DNA of 24,466 nucleotides from Candidatus Omnitrophota bacterium (GTDB taxonomy: Bacteria > Omnitrophota > Koll11 > Gygaellales > Profunditerraquicolaceae). Numbering within the stretch: position 1 is the first letter of the stretch; each line of letters starts with the position of its first letter. The stretch is from positions 7,636 to 32,101 of the forward strand of contig JAQUNE010000001.1 of NCBI GenBank assembly GCA_028717765.1, given 5' to 3'. The position numbers and the translations under genes were made by a program. The notes under the pieces were generated by a model. That model saw only the letters and a list, made by a program, of their open reading frames with translations, did no database searches and was not told the origin of the DNA. Positions 10,983 through 20,220 of the stretch are shown here, piece by piece.

Positions 10983-11452
10983 TGAGACGCAGAAAAGCAC
11001 AAGAAAAAGAAATATTACCCGATCCAAAATTTAACAGTAAAGTAGTAGCAAAATTTATTAATATGGTGATGATCAAGGGTAAGAAGGCGATTGCCGAAAA
11101 AATGGTTTACGGCGCCTTTGAGATTTTACAAAAAACACTCAATGAACCCGATGTTTTAAAGGTTTTTAATAAAGCAATTGACAATGCCAGGCCGCGCCTG
11201 GAGGTAAAGCCGCGCAGAGTCGGCGGTGCTACTTATCAGGTTCCCATTGAAGTCAGGCAGGAGCGCGGCACTTCCATCGCTTTACGTTGGATCAGGGATT
11301 TTGCCAAGACTAAAAAAGGCAAATCCATGCAGGAAAAACTTTCTGAAGAAATTATAGCAGCTTATAAGGGAGAAGGATCTGCGATAAAGAAAAGAGATGA
11401 TACTCACAAAATGGCCGAGTCAAACAAGGCCTTTGCCCATTTCAGGTGGTAA
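10982..11452 (+). CDS. rpsG: Ribosomal protein S7
   Basis: A 156-residue S7, the primary binder that nucleates assembly of the 30S head and contacts E-site tRNA. It begins [19 protein letters not shown]. The conserved [19 protein letters not shown] and [13 protein letters not shown] stretches and the terminal AFAHFRW are present. Length is typical. The TAATG overlap with rpsL leaves no intercistronic region, so the S7 autorepression site known from the E. coli rpsL-rpsG spacer cannot occupy the same place here. Confidence 0.98.
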   Translation: MRRRKAQEKEILPDPKFNSKVVAKFINMVMIKGKKAIAEKMVYGAFEILQKTLNEPDVLKVFNKAIDNARPRLEVKPRRVGGATYQVPIEVRQERGTSIALRWIRDFAKTKKGKSMQEKLSEEIIAAYKGEGSAIKKRDDTHKMAESNKAFAHFRW

Positions 11453-11459
11453 TTTTATT

Positions 11460-13553
11460 ATGAAAAGAAAGATTCCTTTAGATAAAATTAGGAATATCGG
11501 GATAATCGCGCATATCGACGCTGGTAAAACTACTACCAGTGAGCGCATCCTTTATTATACAGGTAAGACCTATAAAATCGGAGAAGTTCACGAAGGTACT
11601 GCGGTGATGGACTGGATGGTCCAGGAGCAGGAAAGAGGAATTACGATTACTGCAGCAGCCACCACCTGCACCTGGAACGATATTCATATTAATTTGATCG
11701 ATACTCCCGGCCACGTGGATTTTACCATTGAGGTAGAAAGATCCCTGAAAGTTTTAGACGGGGCAGTGGTAGTTTTTTGCGGTGTAGGCGGTGTTGAGCC
11801 TCAGTCTGAAACCGTCTGGCGCCAGGCCGATCGTTATAGTGTTCCAAAACTTGCTTTTATCAATAAACTTGACAGAGTGGGAAGTAATTTTGTTGAAGTA
11901 ATTGATCAGATGCATAAAAGATTAGGGGCAAATGCCGCAGCGATCCAATTGCCATTCGGAAAAGAAGCGGATTTTAAAGGCATTATTGATATAGTAGAGA
12001 ATAAATTGATAGTTTATAAAGATGACTTGGGTAAGGATTTAGAAATTAAAGAAGTTCCCGCGGAGCTGCATGCCGAGGTTGAAAAATACCGTAATATCCT
12101 GATTGAAAAATTAGCGGAAGTTGATGATAAAATTATGGAAGATTATTTACATGGTAAGGCGATTGGCGTTAAAGAAATGAAAGAAACCATTAGAAAGACC
12201 ACAATTGAGAATAAATTTGTTCCGGTACTTTGCGGGTCGGCATTCAAAAATAAAGGCGTGCAATTGTTACTCGACGCAGTCTGCGATTATTTACCATCAC
12301 CGATTGATGTACCCGCAATAAAAGGGACAAATCCTAAGAGCGGAGAATTCGAAGAGATCGTTGCTTCTGATGATGCACCTTTTTGTGCCCTTTGTTTTAA
12401 AGTTGCAACCGATCCCTTTGTCGGTAAGCTTAATTATGTCAGGGTTTACTCCGGTACCTTGACTTCCGGAACCTATATTTATAATGCCGCGAAGAGAGAA
12501 AGGGAACGCGTGACCAAGATAGTAAGGATGCACGCCAACCGTCAGGAAATTGTGGAAAGTATTTCTACCGGAGAGATTGCTGCTGCCGTGGGTTTGAAAG
12601 AAACAAAAACAGGAGATACTCTTTGTACCGAGGCAAATCAGATCCTTATTGAGGCAATGCGTTTTCCTGAGCCGGTTATTCAGCAGGCAATTGAGCCTAA
12701 AACCAAGGATGCCCAGGAAAAACTAGGTATGGCCTTACATAAATTAGAAGAAGAAGACCCGTCATTTAGGGTTACTTATAATCAGGAGACCGGGCAAACG
12801 ATCATCGCCGGAATGGGGCAGTTGCATCTGGAAATTATTATTGACCGGATCATGCGCGAATTTAATGTCGAAGCGCAGGTCGGCCAACCCCAGGTAGCTT
12901 ATCGTGAAACGATTACCCAAAAAGTTAAGTCCGTAGGAAAATTTATTTCTCAGTCCGGTGGGCGCGGCCAATACGGCCATGTAGTGTTAGAAATGGAACC
13001 TCAGGAAACCCCCGGTACTGGAGTAACTTTCGAAGATAAGATAAAGAGCGGGGCAATACCTCGGGAATATATTCCGTCAGTGAAAAAAGGAATTATCGCT
13101 GCGTCAAAAAGCGGTGCTTTAGCCGGTTATCCGGTTACTGATGTGAAAGTAATTTTAGTGGATGGTTCTTTTCATGAGGTTGACTCTTCAGAATTAGCTT
13201 TTCATATGGCAGCATCGATAGGCTTTAATGACGGGTTAAAAAAAGCGCGACCGGTAATTTTAGAGCCGATTATGGATATGGAAGTAACTGTTCCGGAAGA
13301 ATTCATGGGCCAGGTAATCGGCGACTTAAGTTCTAGACGGGCAAAAATAGTTTCATTAACGCAGCGGCATATCCTGCGCGCGATCAGGGCGAATGTGCCG
13401 TTGGCAGAAGTCTTTAATTATGCAACTGCGGTAAGAAGCTTGACACAGGGCCGTGCATCCTATACAATGGAGCCTTCATTTTACGCTGAAGTGCCTTCAC
13501 ATATAGCAGAAAAGATTATTGCCGGAGGAACATCAGTTGCTGCAAGAAAATAA
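11460..13553 (+). CDS. fusA: Elongation factor G
   Basis: A 697-residue translocase GTPase that moves tRNA and mRNA after peptide transfer and splits ribosomes with RRF. G motifs are P-loop AHIDAGKT (17-24), switch I RGITI (59-63), DTPGH (81-85) and NKLD (135-138). Domains II-V follow, including [24 protein letters not shown] and the domain V stretch [13 protein letters not shown] place the start at ATG 11460, 7 nt after rpsG and preceded by AGGTGG. The same frame stays open to an earlier ATG at 11397, but that would overlap rpsG by 56 nt and add 21 residues of no family character. Switch I is canonical here, unlike in the adjacent EF-Tu. Confidence 0.97.
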   Translation: MKRKIPLDKIRNIGIIAHIDAGKTTTSERILYYTGKTYKIGEVHEGTAVMDWMVQEQERGITITAAATTCTWNDIHINLIDTPGHVDFTIEVERSLKVLDGAVVVFCGVGGVEPQSETVWRQADRYSVPKLAFINKLDRVGSNFVEVIDQMHKRLGANAAAIQLPFGKEADFKGIIDIVENKLIVYKDDLGKDLEIKEVPAELHAEVEKYRNILIEKLAEVDDKIMEDYLHGKAIGVKEMKETIRKTTIENKFVPVLCGSAFKNKGVQLLLDAVCDYLPSPIDVPAIKGTNPKSGEFEEIVASDDAPFCALCFKVATDPFVGKLNYVRVYSGTLTSGTYIYNAAKRERERVTKIVRMHANRQEIVESISTGEIAAAVGLKETKTGDTLCTEANQILIEAMRFPEPVIQQAIEPKTKDAQEKLGMALHKLEEEDPSFRVTYNQETGQTIIAGMGQLHLEIIIDRIMREFNVEAQVGQPQVAYRETITQKVKSVGKFISQSGGRGQYGHVVLEMEPQETPGTGVTFEDKIKSGAIPREYIPSVKKGIIAASKSGALAGYPVTDVKVILVDGSFHEVDSSELAFHMAASIGFNDGLKKARPVILEPIMDMEVTVPEEFMGQVIGDLSSRRAKIVSLTQRHILRAIRANVPLAEVFNYATAVRSLTQGRASYTMEPSFYAEVPSHIAEKIIAGGTSVAARK

Positions 13554-13560
13554 ACAATAG

Positions 13561-13589
13561 CACCCGGCCATATTGGATTGGCCGGTGTG
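13561..13589 (+). repeat. 29-nt bulged palindrome, copy 1 (fusA-tuf spacer)
   Basis: Arm CACCCGGCCA (13561-13570) pairs with TGGCCGGTG (13579-13587) around an 8-nt loop, leaving one C (13563 or 13564) bulged. It is identical at 25 of 29 positions to the reverse complement of 21287-21315. Bulge and loop edges are conserved, and the loop-closing pair is changed compensatorily from A-T to T-A. No T-run follows, so it does not look like an intrinsic terminator. It may be a REP-like element, an mRNA processing or stability structure, or both. Confidence 0.85.
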
Positions 13590-13600
13590 AATATCCATTC

Positions 13601-13610
13601 AAGGAGGTGT
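13601..13610 (+). promoter_or_regulatory. Strong ribosome binding site of tuf
   Basis: AAGGAGGTGT lies a few bases before ATG 13615 and is a near-perfect anti-16S match, stronger than the SDs of most neighbours. It fits the high expression expected of EF-Tu. It also supports this start. Confidence 0.85.
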
Positions 13611-13614
13611 AGTA

Positions 13615-14817
13615 ATGGCTAAAGAGAAATTTGTCAGGTCAAAACCACACGTAAACATTGGTACTATCGGCCACATCGATCATGGTAAAACAACACTTAC
13701 CGCGGCGATCACGCACGTTTTAGCAAAGCTTGGTAAGGCCACAGCAAGAGAATACGCGGATATCGCCAAAGGTGGAACAGTCAGAGACGAAACAAAAGTT
13801 GTGACTATTTCAGTTGCGCACGTTGAATATGAAACTGATAACCGCCATTACGCACATATCGACTGCCCAGGCCATGCAGACTATATTAAGAATATGATCA
13901 CCGGTGCCGCACAGATGGATGGCGCAATCCTCGTAGTTTCTGCAGCTGACGGCCCAATGCCTCAGACCAGAGAACATATTCTTTTAGCCAGGCAGGTAAA
14001 CGTTCCTTCGATGGTTGTGTTTTTAAATAAATGCGACTTAGTCCAGGATAAAGAACTTTTGGACTTAGTGGAATTAGAGACCAGGGACCTTTTGACCAAA
14101 TATGGTTATCCGGGAGACAAAACTCCGATTATCAGAGGTAGCGCCTCTAAGGCTATGGCAGCAGCTGATGCAAATGGCCCGGATGCCGCTTGTATTATGG
14201 AGTTGATGAAGGCAGTAGATGATTTTATTCCTTTGCCTGTAAGAGACCTTGATAAGCCGCTATTGATGGCAGTAGAGGACGTCTTCAGTATTGAAGGAAG
14301 AGGAACAGTAGGAACCGGAAGAATCGAACGTGGTAAGGTCAAATTAAATGATACCGTGGAATTAGTGGGTTTAAGACCTGAGGTCCATTCTACAGTTGTT
14401 ACCGGTATTGAAATGTTCCGTAAACTGCTCGATGAGGGCCAGGCCGGAGATAACGTAGGTTTGCTTTTAAGAGGCGTAGATAAGAATAGTATTGAGCGCG
14501 GTATGGTTATTGCAGCGCCCAAATCTATTACTCCTCATACCAAATTTAAGGCACAGGTTTATATTTTGACCAAGGAAGAAGGCGGGAGGCATACGCCATT
14601 TTTTAAAGGTTACCGTCCGCAGTTTTATTTCAGGACTACAGATGTTACCGGTTCAGTAACCTTGCCGCAGGGCGCGGAAATGGTCATGCCGGGAGATAAT
14701 GTTAGCCTGGAAGTTGAATTGATTATTCCTATCGCCATGGAAAAAGAATCACGTTTCGCAATTCGTGAAGGTGGGCATACGGTAGGTGCGGGAGTTGTTA
14801 CAGAAATAATTGGTTAA
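13615..14817 (+). CDS. tuf: Elongation factor Tu, with atypical switch I
   Basis: A 400-residue EF-Tu, the GTPase that delivers aminoacyl-tRNA to the A site. The P-loop GHIDHGKT (19-26), DCPGH (83-87, catalytic H87) and NKCD motif are present, as are full domains 2 and 3 ([10 protein letters not shown], then [14 protein letters not shown]). Switch I is odd. Where nearly all EF-Tu have EKxRGITI, this protein reads [13 protein letters not shown] (53-65). The Mg-binding threonine (T64) is kept, but R-G-I becomes K-V-V. The G5 motif is GSAS rather than GSAL. I recall similar switch I sequences in Planctomycetes-type EF-Tu but cannot check that here. The reading frame is intact, so this is a functional variant rather than decay. 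Confidence 0.97.
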   Translation: MAKEKFVRSKPHVNIGTIGHIDHGKTTLTAAITHVLAKLGKATAREYADIAKGGTVRDETKVVTISVAHVEYETDNRHYAHIDCPGHADYIKNMITGAAQMDGAILVVSAADGPMPQTREHILLARQVNVPSMVVFLNKCDLVQDKELLDLVELETRDLLTKYGYPGDKTPIIRGSASKAMAAADANGPDAACIMELMKAVDDFIPLPVRDLDKPLLMAVEDVFSIEGRGTVGTGRIERGKVKLNDTVELVGLRPEVHSTVVTGIEMFRKLLDEGQAGDNVGLLLRGVDKNSIERGMVIAAPKSITPHTKFKAQVYILTKEEGGRHTPFFKGYRPQFYFRTTDVTGSVTLPQGAEMVMPGDNVSLEVELIIPIAMEKESRFAIREGGHTVGAGVVTEIIG

Positions 14818-14838
14818 TCACATAAACACGAAGGACAA

Positions 14839-15138
14839 ATGCAAAAGATTCGTATTAAACTAAAAGCCTATGATCATCGCCTCTTGGATCAGGCGGTGAC
14901 GGAAATCGTGGAAACAGTCAGGCGTACGGGAGCGAAAATTTCCGGGCCTGTACCGTTACCTACGAAACACGAGATTTATACGGTATTGCGTTCGCCGGTA
15001 ATCGATAAAAAGTCCCGTGAGCAGTTTGAATTAGCAACGCACAAAAGGCTGATTGACATCTTTGAACCTACATCCAAGACGATTGATTCCTTAAGGAAGT
15101 TAAATCTTCCGGCAGGCGTGGATGTGGAGATCAAATAG
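14839..15138 (+). CDS. rpsJ: Ribosomal protein S10 (NusE)
   Basis: A 99-residue S10, a 30S head protein that also binds the NusG KOW domain and NusB in antitermination. It shows [16 protein letters not shown], the SGPVPLPTK loop and the C-terminal [10 protein letters not shown]. Length is typical. It begins the S10 cluster 21 nt after tuf, with AAGGA just upstream of ATG 14839. That short gap cannot hold the roughly 170-nt L4-responsive leader known upstream of E. coli rpsJ. The next spacer (15139-15209) is structured instead. Confidence 0.98.
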   Translation: MQKIRIKLKAYDHRLLDQAVTEIVETVRRTGAKISGPVPLPTKHEIYTVLRSPVIDKKSREQFELATHKRLIDIFEPTSKTIDSLRKLNLPAGVDVEIK

Positions 15139-15139
15139 C

Positions 15140-15186
15140 GCACCAGTATTGCCAGCCGGGACAGTCCCCGACAGGAATTTTGGTGT
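15140..15186 (+). promoter_or_regulatory. Long imperfect hairpin in rpsJ-rplC spacer
   Basis: CACCAGTATT (15141-15150) pairs with AATTTTGGTG (15176-15185) through nine pairs including one G-T, plus one T-T mismatch. The stem continues inward with CCAGCCGGG (15152-15160) against CCCGACAGG (15167-15175), with two mismatches, to a 6-nt loop ACAGTC. One G (15151) is unpaired. It ends 10 nt before the rplC SD. There is no T-run, so termination is unlikely. A cis-regulatory or RNA-processing role is inferred from structure and position only. Confidence 0.6.
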
Positions 15187-15209
15187 AATTGTTTGAAAAG
15201 GAAACTCAT

Positions 15210-15851
15210 ATGTTCGGTATTTTAGGAAAAAAACTAGGAATGACACAGGTATTTACTGAGAGCGGAGAATTGGTTTCGGTAACTGCAATTGAAGCCGGCC
15301 CATGTCCGATCTTACAGATTAATGATAAGAGCCTGCAATTAGGTTTTGAAGCGATCGCAGAAAAACGCTTAAGTAAGCCGGTTCTCGGGCACTTTAAAAA
15401 ATTGCAGATTAATCCCTGCAAGATCATTAAGGAAGTAGTAAGAGACCCTGCCAAAGAGTATAAGGTTGGCGAACAGGTTAAGGTGGATATCTTTAAGCCG
15501 GGAGATTTTGTGGATGTGATCGGAACTTCTATCGGTAAAGGATTCCAGGGTGGGATGAAACGTTGGCATTGGCACGGTGGACCGCAGACCCATGGTTCGA
15601 TGTCACATCGCAGGATCGGTTCCTTAGGGTCAAGTACTACTCCTGGGAGAACCTGGACAGGGCATCATCTGCCCGGGCATATGGGTGCGCAACGCGTAAC
15701 TACACAAAATCTTAAAGTGGTAACAATCGACCTGGAAAATAATATCATCTTGGTAAAAGGATCGGTTCCGGGAAATAAGAATAATTATTTAATCATTAGG
15801 TTAGCAAAAAAGAAAAAGGCTAAAGTTGCAGTTACAAAGGGCAAGGGTTAG
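15210..15851 (+). CDS. rplC: Ribosomal protein L3
   Basis: A 213-residue L3, an early-assembly protein of the 50S subunit reaching toward the peptidyl-transferase centre. It begins [20 protein letters not shown], the universal L3 start. The central region contains [27 protein letters not shown] and TPGRTW. I chose ATG 15210, preceded by AAAGGA at 15197-15202. An in-frame TTG at 15189 would add seven residues outside the family alignment. A lysine-rich tail closes the protein. It follows the hairpin spacer and precedes rplD by 4 nt. Confidence 0.97.
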   Translation: MFGILGKKLGMTQVFTESGELVSVTAIEAGPCPILQINDKSLQLGFEAIAEKRLSKPVLGHFKKLQINPCKIIKEVVRDPAKEYKVGEQVKVDIFKPGDFVDVIGTSIGKGFQGGMKRWHWHGGPQTHGSMSHRRIGSLGSSTTPGRTWTGHHLPGHMGAQRVTTQNLKVVTIDLENNIILVKGSVPGNKNNYLIIRLAKKKKAKVAVTKGKG

Positions 15852-15855
15852 ATAT

Positions 15856-16506
15856 ATGGAAGCAATTACATTACCAGTATATAATACAGAAGGCAAAGAA
15901 GTTGAGACAATCAAGCTGGATGCGTCAGTCTTTAATGGTGAAATTAATTCCGCAGCGATCCAACAGGCAGTAACTGCGTATCGGGCGAACCAGAGAAAAG
16001 GGCTGGCGCAGACAAAAACCAGAGGCGAAGTATCCGGCGGTGGAAAAAAGCCATGGAAACAAAAAGGCACCGGCAGGGCAAGAGTAGGCTCTACGCGCTC
16101 GCCTTTATGGCGCCACGGTGGTGTAATTTTTGGGCCCCACCCCAGGGATTTTTCTTATCAATTGCCGCAGAAAATTAGATCCGTAGCGCTTAAGTCCAGC
16201 CTGAATGCCAAGGTAAAAGAAAATAATTTTGTGGTCTTAGACAGCCTGGAAACGAAAACCCCAAAGACCAAAGAGATGAATAAAGTTTTTGCCAATTTAA
16301 AAGTTGTGCCGGAGAAAAGTAAGGGTTCGCACGTACTTTTGTTATCGGATAACCTGGATAATAACCTTAGGCTTTCTTTGAGGAATTTAAAATTTTTAGA
16401 TATTAATTTAAGCAGGGATACCCATGTCTATGAAGTTTTATCCGCGAAAAAGCTTGTGATCACCAAGAGCGGTTTAACACAGTTAGTTAAAAGGTTAAAA
16501 CAATGA
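15856..16506 (+). CDS. rplD: Ribosomal protein L4
   Basis: A 216-residue L4, which binds 23S rRNA domain I and lines the exit tunnel through an extended loop. In E. coli it also represses the S10 operon. The loop reads KTRGEVSGGGKKPWKQKGTG then RARVGSTRSPLWRHGG, with GPHPRDFSYQLPQK after it. The start is ATG 15856 (MEAITLPVYN), preceded by AAGGGT; an ATG in the same frame at 15826 lies inside rplC and adds ten non-family residues. The stop overlaps rplW as ATGA. If L4 autoregulates here, the nearby hairpin at 15140-15186 is the nearest candidate target, which is speculation. Confidence 0.97.
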   Translation: MEAITLPVYNTEGKEVETIKLDASVFNGEINSAAIQQAVTAYRANQRKGLAQTKTRGEVSGGGKKPWKQKGTGRARVGSTRSPLWRHGGVIFGPHPRDFSYQLPQKIRSVALKSSLNAKVKENNFVVLDSLETKTPKTKEMNKVFANLKVVPEKSKGSHVLLLSDNLDNNLRLSLRNLKFLDINLSRDTHVYEVLSAKKLVITKSGLTQLVKRLKQ

Positions 16507-16778
16507 ACTCATACGATATTATAAAATCAATCCTACGTACAGAAAAATCTACCTTAGAAGAGCCAAAAGGAAAATATCTTTTTCTTGTAGATAAAGATGC
16601 GAATAAACTGCAGATTAAGCGCGCGGTTGAAGAAACCTATAAGGTCAAAGTAAAAGACGTAAATACCGTAATTATTCCAGGTAAATTAAAGCGCGTCAGA
16701 CATCAATTGGGAAAAACACCAGATTTAAAAAGGGCTTATGTTACTTTAGTTGAGGGGCAGAAGATCGAGGCTGCTTAA
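16503..16778 (+). CDS. rplW: Ribosomal protein L23
   Basis: A 91-residue L23, located at the tunnel exit, where trigger factor and SRP dock. It begins [15 protein letters not shown] and has [23 protein letters not shown] in two stretches, followed by [12 protein letters not shown]. The length is normal for the family. It overlaps rplD by 4 nt (ATGA) and ends 5 nt before rplB. Confidence 0.97.
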   Translation: MNSYDIIKSILRTEKSTLEEPKGKYLFLVDKDANKLQIKRAVEETYKVKVKDVNTVIIPGKLKRVRHQLGKTPDLKRAYVTLVEGQKIEAA

Positions 16779-16783
16779 ATTAT

Positions 16784-17617
16784 ATGGGCTTAAAAAAATT
16801 TAAACCTACTACACCTTCAAGGCGTTGGATGTCGGGTCCGGATTTTTCCGAGATTACCAAAGACACTCCGGAAAAGTCATTACTCTTACCCTTAAAAAGT
16901 AAAGCCGGCAGAAATGCTTATGGCAGGGTTACTGTTCGGCATAAGGGCGGCGGCCACAAGCGCATGCTGCGCATCGTCGATTTTAAAAGAGATTTATTAG
17001 AAACTCCGGCAAAGGTGATTGCAATTGAATATGATCCTAATCGCTCCAGCCGTATTGCATTAGTAGAATATCCAAACCAGGTAAAAAGATATATTTTAGC
17101 TCCTGCAGGTTTGCAAGTTGGCGATCAGATTGTTGCTTCAAATGAAAAAGACGCAGAAATTAAGACTGGCAATTGTTTGCTTTTAAGGCACATTCCTTCT
17201 GGAACGATGATCCATAATCTGGAATTGGCCAAAGGAAGAGGCGGACAGATCGTCAGAAGTGCAGGTTCTTCCGCACAAATTATGGCTAAGGAAGGTGATT
17301 TTGCGCATATTAGGCTACCTTCTGGCGAAGTAAGGTTGATCAGTTTAGATTGTCATGCTACGGTCGGCCAACTTGGCAATATCGAGCATGAAGCAATTAG
17401 TATCGGTAAGGCAGGGAGAAAACGCTGGATGGGCATCAGGCCAACGGTGAGAGGCCTTGCGATGAATCCCGTAGATCATCCACACGGTGGTGGTGAAGGT
17501 AAATCCGGCCAGGGAAATCCGCATCCGGTTACTCCCTGGGGCAAGCCTACAAAGGGCTATAGGACGAGAAACAGAAATAAATATTCCAATAAATTTATTG
17601 TGAAGAGAAGGAAATAA
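16784..17617 (+). CDS. rplB: Ribosomal protein L2
   Basis: A 277-residue L2, essential for subunit association and peptidyl-transferase centre assembly. It begins [17 protein letters not shown]. The OB/SH3-type RNA-binding core includes [14 protein letters not shown], and the highly conserved C-terminal [17 protein letters not shown] carries the catalytic-region histidines around H232/H234. The end reads [13 protein letters not shown]. Length is standard. It lies 5 nt after rplW and 2 nt before rpsS. Confidence 0.98.
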   Translation: MGLKKFKPTTPSRRWMSGPDFSEITKDTPEKSLLLPLKSKAGRNAYGRVTVRHKGGGHKRMLRIVDFKRDLLETPAKVIAIEYDPNRSSRIALVEYPNQVKRYILAPAGLQVGDQIVASNEKDAEIKTGNCLLLRHIPSGTMIHNLELAKGRGGQIVRSAGSSAQIMAKEGDFAHIRLPSGEVRLISLDCHATVGQLGNIEHEAISIGKAGRKRWMGIRPTVRGLAMNPVDHPHGGGEGKSGQGNPHPVTPWGKPTKGYRTRNRNKYSNKFIVKRRK

Positions 17618-17619
17618 AA

Positions 17620-17907
17620 ATGCCACGTTCATTAAAGAAGGGCCCGTTTGTTGAGGAAAGATTACTGGAAAAAATTGAAAAACAAAAACGCACAGGCACG
17701 CGCCTGGCGATTAAGACCTGGTCAAGGCGTTCGACGGTTACCCCTGATTTTGTCGGCTTAACCTTCGCGGTTTATGACGGAAAAAGACATGTCCCGGTTT
17801 TTATCACGGAAAATATGGTTGGCCATAAATTAGGGGAGTTTGCTCCTTCTAGGATCTTCAGGAAGCACGGTGGCGTGAAAGCAAAGAAAGCACTCGAGAA
17901 AACATAA
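17620..17907 (+). CDS. rpsS: Ribosomal protein S19
   Basis: A 95-residue S19 of the 30S head, which contacts S13 and A-site tRNA. It begins [18 protein letters not shown]. The conserved [20 protein letters not shown] and [19 protein letters not shown] stretches fill the rest. Length and order (rplB-rpsS-rplV) are normal. Confidence 0.98.
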   Translation: MPRSLKKGPFVEERLLEKIEKQKRTGTRLAIKTWSRRSTVTPDFVGLTFAVYDGKRHVPVFITENMVGHKLGEFAPSRIFRKHGGVKAKKALEKT

Positions 17908-17913
17908 ACTAAA

Positions 17914-18252
17914 ATGATAGCTAAAGCAGAAAGCAAATTTTTAAGGATTTCACCGACTAAAGTAAGGCAGGTTTTGGAGCTTATCCGCGAGAAGGATGTT
18001 ACGCAGGCCGAGGCGATATTATTCAACCTGAATAAGCGGCCCAAGGAATTTTTATCCAAAATATTAAAATCCGCCATTGCCAATGCCAAGGTAAAAGGTT
18101 TTCAGGCAGATCAGCTTTATGTTTCCCGGGCAATATGCGACGTGGGCCCGATCTGGAAGAGGTTTAAGGCCGCGGCTTTTGGCAGGGCAGCACCGATTAA
18201 AAAAAGAACCGCGCATATTTTGATTGAGTTGGATGTAAAGACAGGAGATTAA
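17914..18252 (+). CDS. rplV: Ribosomal protein L22
   Basis: A 112-residue L22, whose hairpin lines the exit tunnel next to L4. It has FLRISPTKVRQVLELIR, the SKILKSAIANAKVKG segment and the tunnel hairpin GPIWKRFKAAAFGRAAPIKKR. The family length is about 110. The start ATG 17914 lies 6 nt after rpsS and the next gene follows after 4 nt. The hairpin tip shows no deletion at the known erythromycin-resistance site, as far as can be judged by eye. Confidence 0.97.
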   Translation: MIAKAESKFLRISPTKVRQVLELIREKDVTQAEAILFNLNKRPKEFLSKILKSAIANAKVKGFQADQLYVSRAICDVGPIWKRFKAAAFGRAAPIKKRTAHILIELDVKTGD

Positions 18253-18256
18253 ATTT

Positions 18257-18949
18257 ATGGGTCATAAAGTAAATCCGTTTGTGATGAGGTTAGGCATTAT
18301 TCGTACATGGCATAGCCGCTGGTTTGCCAAGCCTAAAGATTTCGCGCGTTTTATTGAAGAAGATTTTCGGGTGAGGAAATTTGTGAAGAATAAATTTAAG
18401 CAAGCAGCGATCTCGAAAATTATTATCGAAAGATTAACTGAAAAGATCAGGGTGCGTATATTTTCCGCGCGCCCAGGAATTATTATCGGCCGTCACGGCT
18501 CGGATATCGAACGCCTACGTGAGGACCTTAACGGAATGTTAAAAAGGGAAGTTTCTATTGATATAGAGGAAGTAAAAGAGCCTGCTTTGGATGCACAGTT
18601 AGTCGCAGAAAATGTGGCGTTGCAGCTGGAGAAGAGAGTAGCTTTTCGCCGCGCGATCAAGCGCTCTATTGAACACGCGATGAACGCAGGTGCAAAAGGG
18701 GTAAAGATCAGCTGTTCCGGAAGATTAGGCGGAGCAGAAATGTCGCGTACAGAAACATTCAAGCAGGGGAAGATCCCTTTGCAGACTTTACGCGCGGATA
18801 TAGATTATGGTTTTGCGGAAAGTTTAACTACGTACGGTATTATTGGAATTAAGAGCTGGGTTTATAAAGGTGATATTCTTGATAAGAATCCGCTCGCCGT
18901 GAAGTCGCAGGAAGAAAAAAGCGAAGAAAAAGCAACTAGTCAATCATAA
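18257..18949 (+). CDS. rpsC: Ribosomal protein S3
   Basis: A 230-residue S3, part of the mRNA entry tunnel of the 30S subunit. It begins GHKVNPFVMRLGIIRTWHS. The KH-2 domain shows RPGIIIGRHGSDIERL, and the C-terminal domain has GVKISCSGRLGGAEMSRTE and the DIDYGFAES segment. A charged, low-complexity tail (residues from about 217) follows the conserved body. It sits 4 nt after rplV and 12 nt before rplP. Confidence 0.98.
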   Translation: MGHKVNPFVMRLGIIRTWHSRWFAKPKDFARFIEEDFRVRKFVKNKFKQAAISKIIIERLTEKIRVRIFSARPGIIIGRHGSDIERLREDLNGMLKREVSIDIEEVKEPALDAQLVAENVALQLEKRVAFRRAIKRSIEHAMNAGAKGVKISCSGRLGGAEMSRTETFKQGKIPLQTLRADIDYGFAESLTTYGIIGIKSWVYKGDILDKNPLAVKSQEEKSEEKATSQS

Positions 18950-18961
18950 AGAGGTTATGCA

Positions 18962-19378
18962 ATGGTAATGATGCCCAAAAGAGTAAAATACCGCAGGATC
19001 CAGAAAGGCACTCGTCGAGGAGTTGCAACTACCGGCAGCGAATTGTCTTTTGGAGAATTCGGATTAAAGGTATTAGCTAACGGCTGGATAAAAAATACGC
19101 AGATTGAGGCGGTACGCGTGATCTTAGCCAGGCAGTTACATAAGGGTGGTAAGCTTTGGATTAGAGTTTTTACCGATAAACCGATTACCAAAAAACCCGC
19201 AGAAGTGCGTATGGGTAAAGGTAAGGGTGAGACTGATCACTGGGTTGCAGTAGTAAAAAGAGGCAGAATACTTTTTGAATTAGGCGGTGTACCGGAAGAA
19301 TATGCCAAGCGTTGTTTTAGATTAGCAGCCTATAAATTACCCTTCAAGACTAAGTTTATTACAAGGATGCATAGATGA
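18962..19378 (+). CDS. rplP: Ribosomal protein L16
   Basis: A 138-residue L16, which contacts A- and P-site tRNA in the 50S subunit. It carries [16 protein letters not shown], the conserved [12 protein letters not shown] loop and a C-terminal [14 protein letters not shown] segment. Three ATGs lie close together (18962, 18968, 18971). I keep 18962 because AAAGAGG just upstream is best spaced for it, but 18968 is also possible. The stop overlaps the rpmC start as ATGA. Confidence 0.96.
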   Translation: MVMMPKRVKYRRIQKGTRRGVATTGSELSFGEFGLKVLANGWIKNTQIEAVRVILARQLHKGGKLWIRVFTDKPITKKPAEVRMGKGKGETDHWVAVVKRGRILFELGGVPEEYAKRCFRLAAYKLPFKTKFITRMHR

Positions 19379-19581
19379 AAAATAAAATCGCGGAATTACG
19401 CAATCTTTCGCAAGAAGAGTTATTACATAAAGAAAAGGCTTTGAAGGAAGATTTATTTAAGCTTAACCAGCAGCGCTATAGCGGTAGGGTAGATAAGCCG
19501 CACATGTTTTTTCTGGTCAAAAGAGATATCGCGCGGATCAAGACTCTTTTAAAAGAAAAGAAAGAGAATACAAATGGGTAA
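19375..19581 (+). CDS. rpmC: Ribosomal protein L29
   Basis: A 68-residue, two-helix L29 near the tunnel exit next to L23. The pattern [20 protein letters not shown] followed by [17 protein letters not shown] and [15 protein letters not shown] is typical. It overlaps rplP by 4 nt and rpsQ by 8 nt. Confidence 0.96.
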   Translation: MKNKIAELRNLSQEELLHKEKALKEDLFKLNQQRYSGRVDKPHMFFLVKRDIARIKTLLKEKKENTNG

Positions 19582-19855
19582 ACAGAAAGAATATACTGGT
19601 ACGGTAATTAGCGATAAGATGCAAAAAACCATTATCGTTAAAATCATGCATTTAAGCAAGCACGCAAAGTACGGCCGGGTTATTAAGCGTTATGCCAAGT
19701 TTAAAACGCATGATGAGGAGTCTGTAGCAAAAGTCGGCGATACAGTACGGATCAGAGAAACCCGCCCCTTATCAAAGGATAAGCATTTTAGGTTAATAGA
19801 GATCGTGAAAAAAGCGGCAATCCCGGAGATTGCATTAAAGGAAGAAGCCAAATGA
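19574..19855 (+). CDS. rpsQ: Ribosomal protein S17
   Basis: A 93-residue S17, an OB-fold primary binder of 16S rRNA. It has the core [17 protein letters not shown], the [16 protein letters not shown] segment and [20 protein letters not shown] short charged C-terminal extension (from about residue 80) is the only departure from the minimal family. It overlaps rpmC by 8 nt and rplN by 4 nt (ATGA), so the S10 and spc sets are continuous. Confidence 0.97.
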   Translation: MGKQKEYTGTVISDKMQKTIIVKIMHLSKHAKYGRVIKRYAKFKTHDEESVAKVGDTVRIRETRPLSKDKHFRLIEIVKKAAIPEIALKEEAK

Positions 19856-20220
19856 TCCAACTAAGAACAATTCTTGATGTTGCAGATAATACCGGAGCTA
19901 AAAAAGCAGCAATGATCGCGGTTTTAGGCAAAAAGAACTGTTTTACCGCCGAGATAGGCGATATCATAAATGTGAACGTAAAGGAATCCGCTCCAGAGGC
20001 AACGGTAAAAAAAGGCGAAGTAGCCAAGGCGGTAATTGTGCGCACAAAACAGCCGATCAGAAGGTCAGATGGCTCGGTTTTGCGTTTTGACCGCAATGCC
20101 ATAGTTTTTATTGATCCGCAATCAAATCCTAAAGGAACGCGTGTTTTTGGGCCGGTAGCCAGGGAATTAAGAGAGAAAAATTTTACCAAGATAATTTCAT
20201 TAGCCCCAGAGGTAATTTAG
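19852..20220 (+). CDS. rplN: Ribosomal protein L14
   Basis: A 122-residue L14, which sits at the subunit interface and is bound by the silencing factor RsfS. It reads [18 protein letters not shown] at the N terminus, then [20 protein letters not shown], and [20 protein letters not shown] near the end. Length equals the family norm. The stop is immediately followed by the rplX ATG. Confidence 0.98.
   Translation: MIQLRTILDVADNTGAKKAAMIAVLGKKNCFTAEIGDIINVNVKESAPEATVKKGEVAKAVIVRTKQPIRRSDGSVLRFDRNAIVFIDPQSNPKGTRVFGPVARELREKNFTKIISLAPEVI

Noticed and set aside
11397..11459. Upstream ATG giving EF-G 21 extra residues
   Set aside because: It lies inside rpsG, the extra residues do not resemble any EF-G N terminus, and ATG 11460 has AGGTGG before it and matches the family start.
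13561..13589. Palindromes before tuf and rpsH as intrinsic terminators
   Set aside because: Neither stem is followed by a T-run and both sit between co-directional essential genes.
15189..15209. TTG start for L3, seven residues earlier
   Set aside because: The universal L3 start [13 protein letters not shown] begins at ATG 15210, which has a well-spaced AAAGGA SD.
15826..15855. ATG start for L4 inside rplC
   Set aside because: It adds ten non-family residues and overlaps rplC by 26 nt, whereas ATG 15856 has AAGGGT upstream and a normal L4 N terminus.
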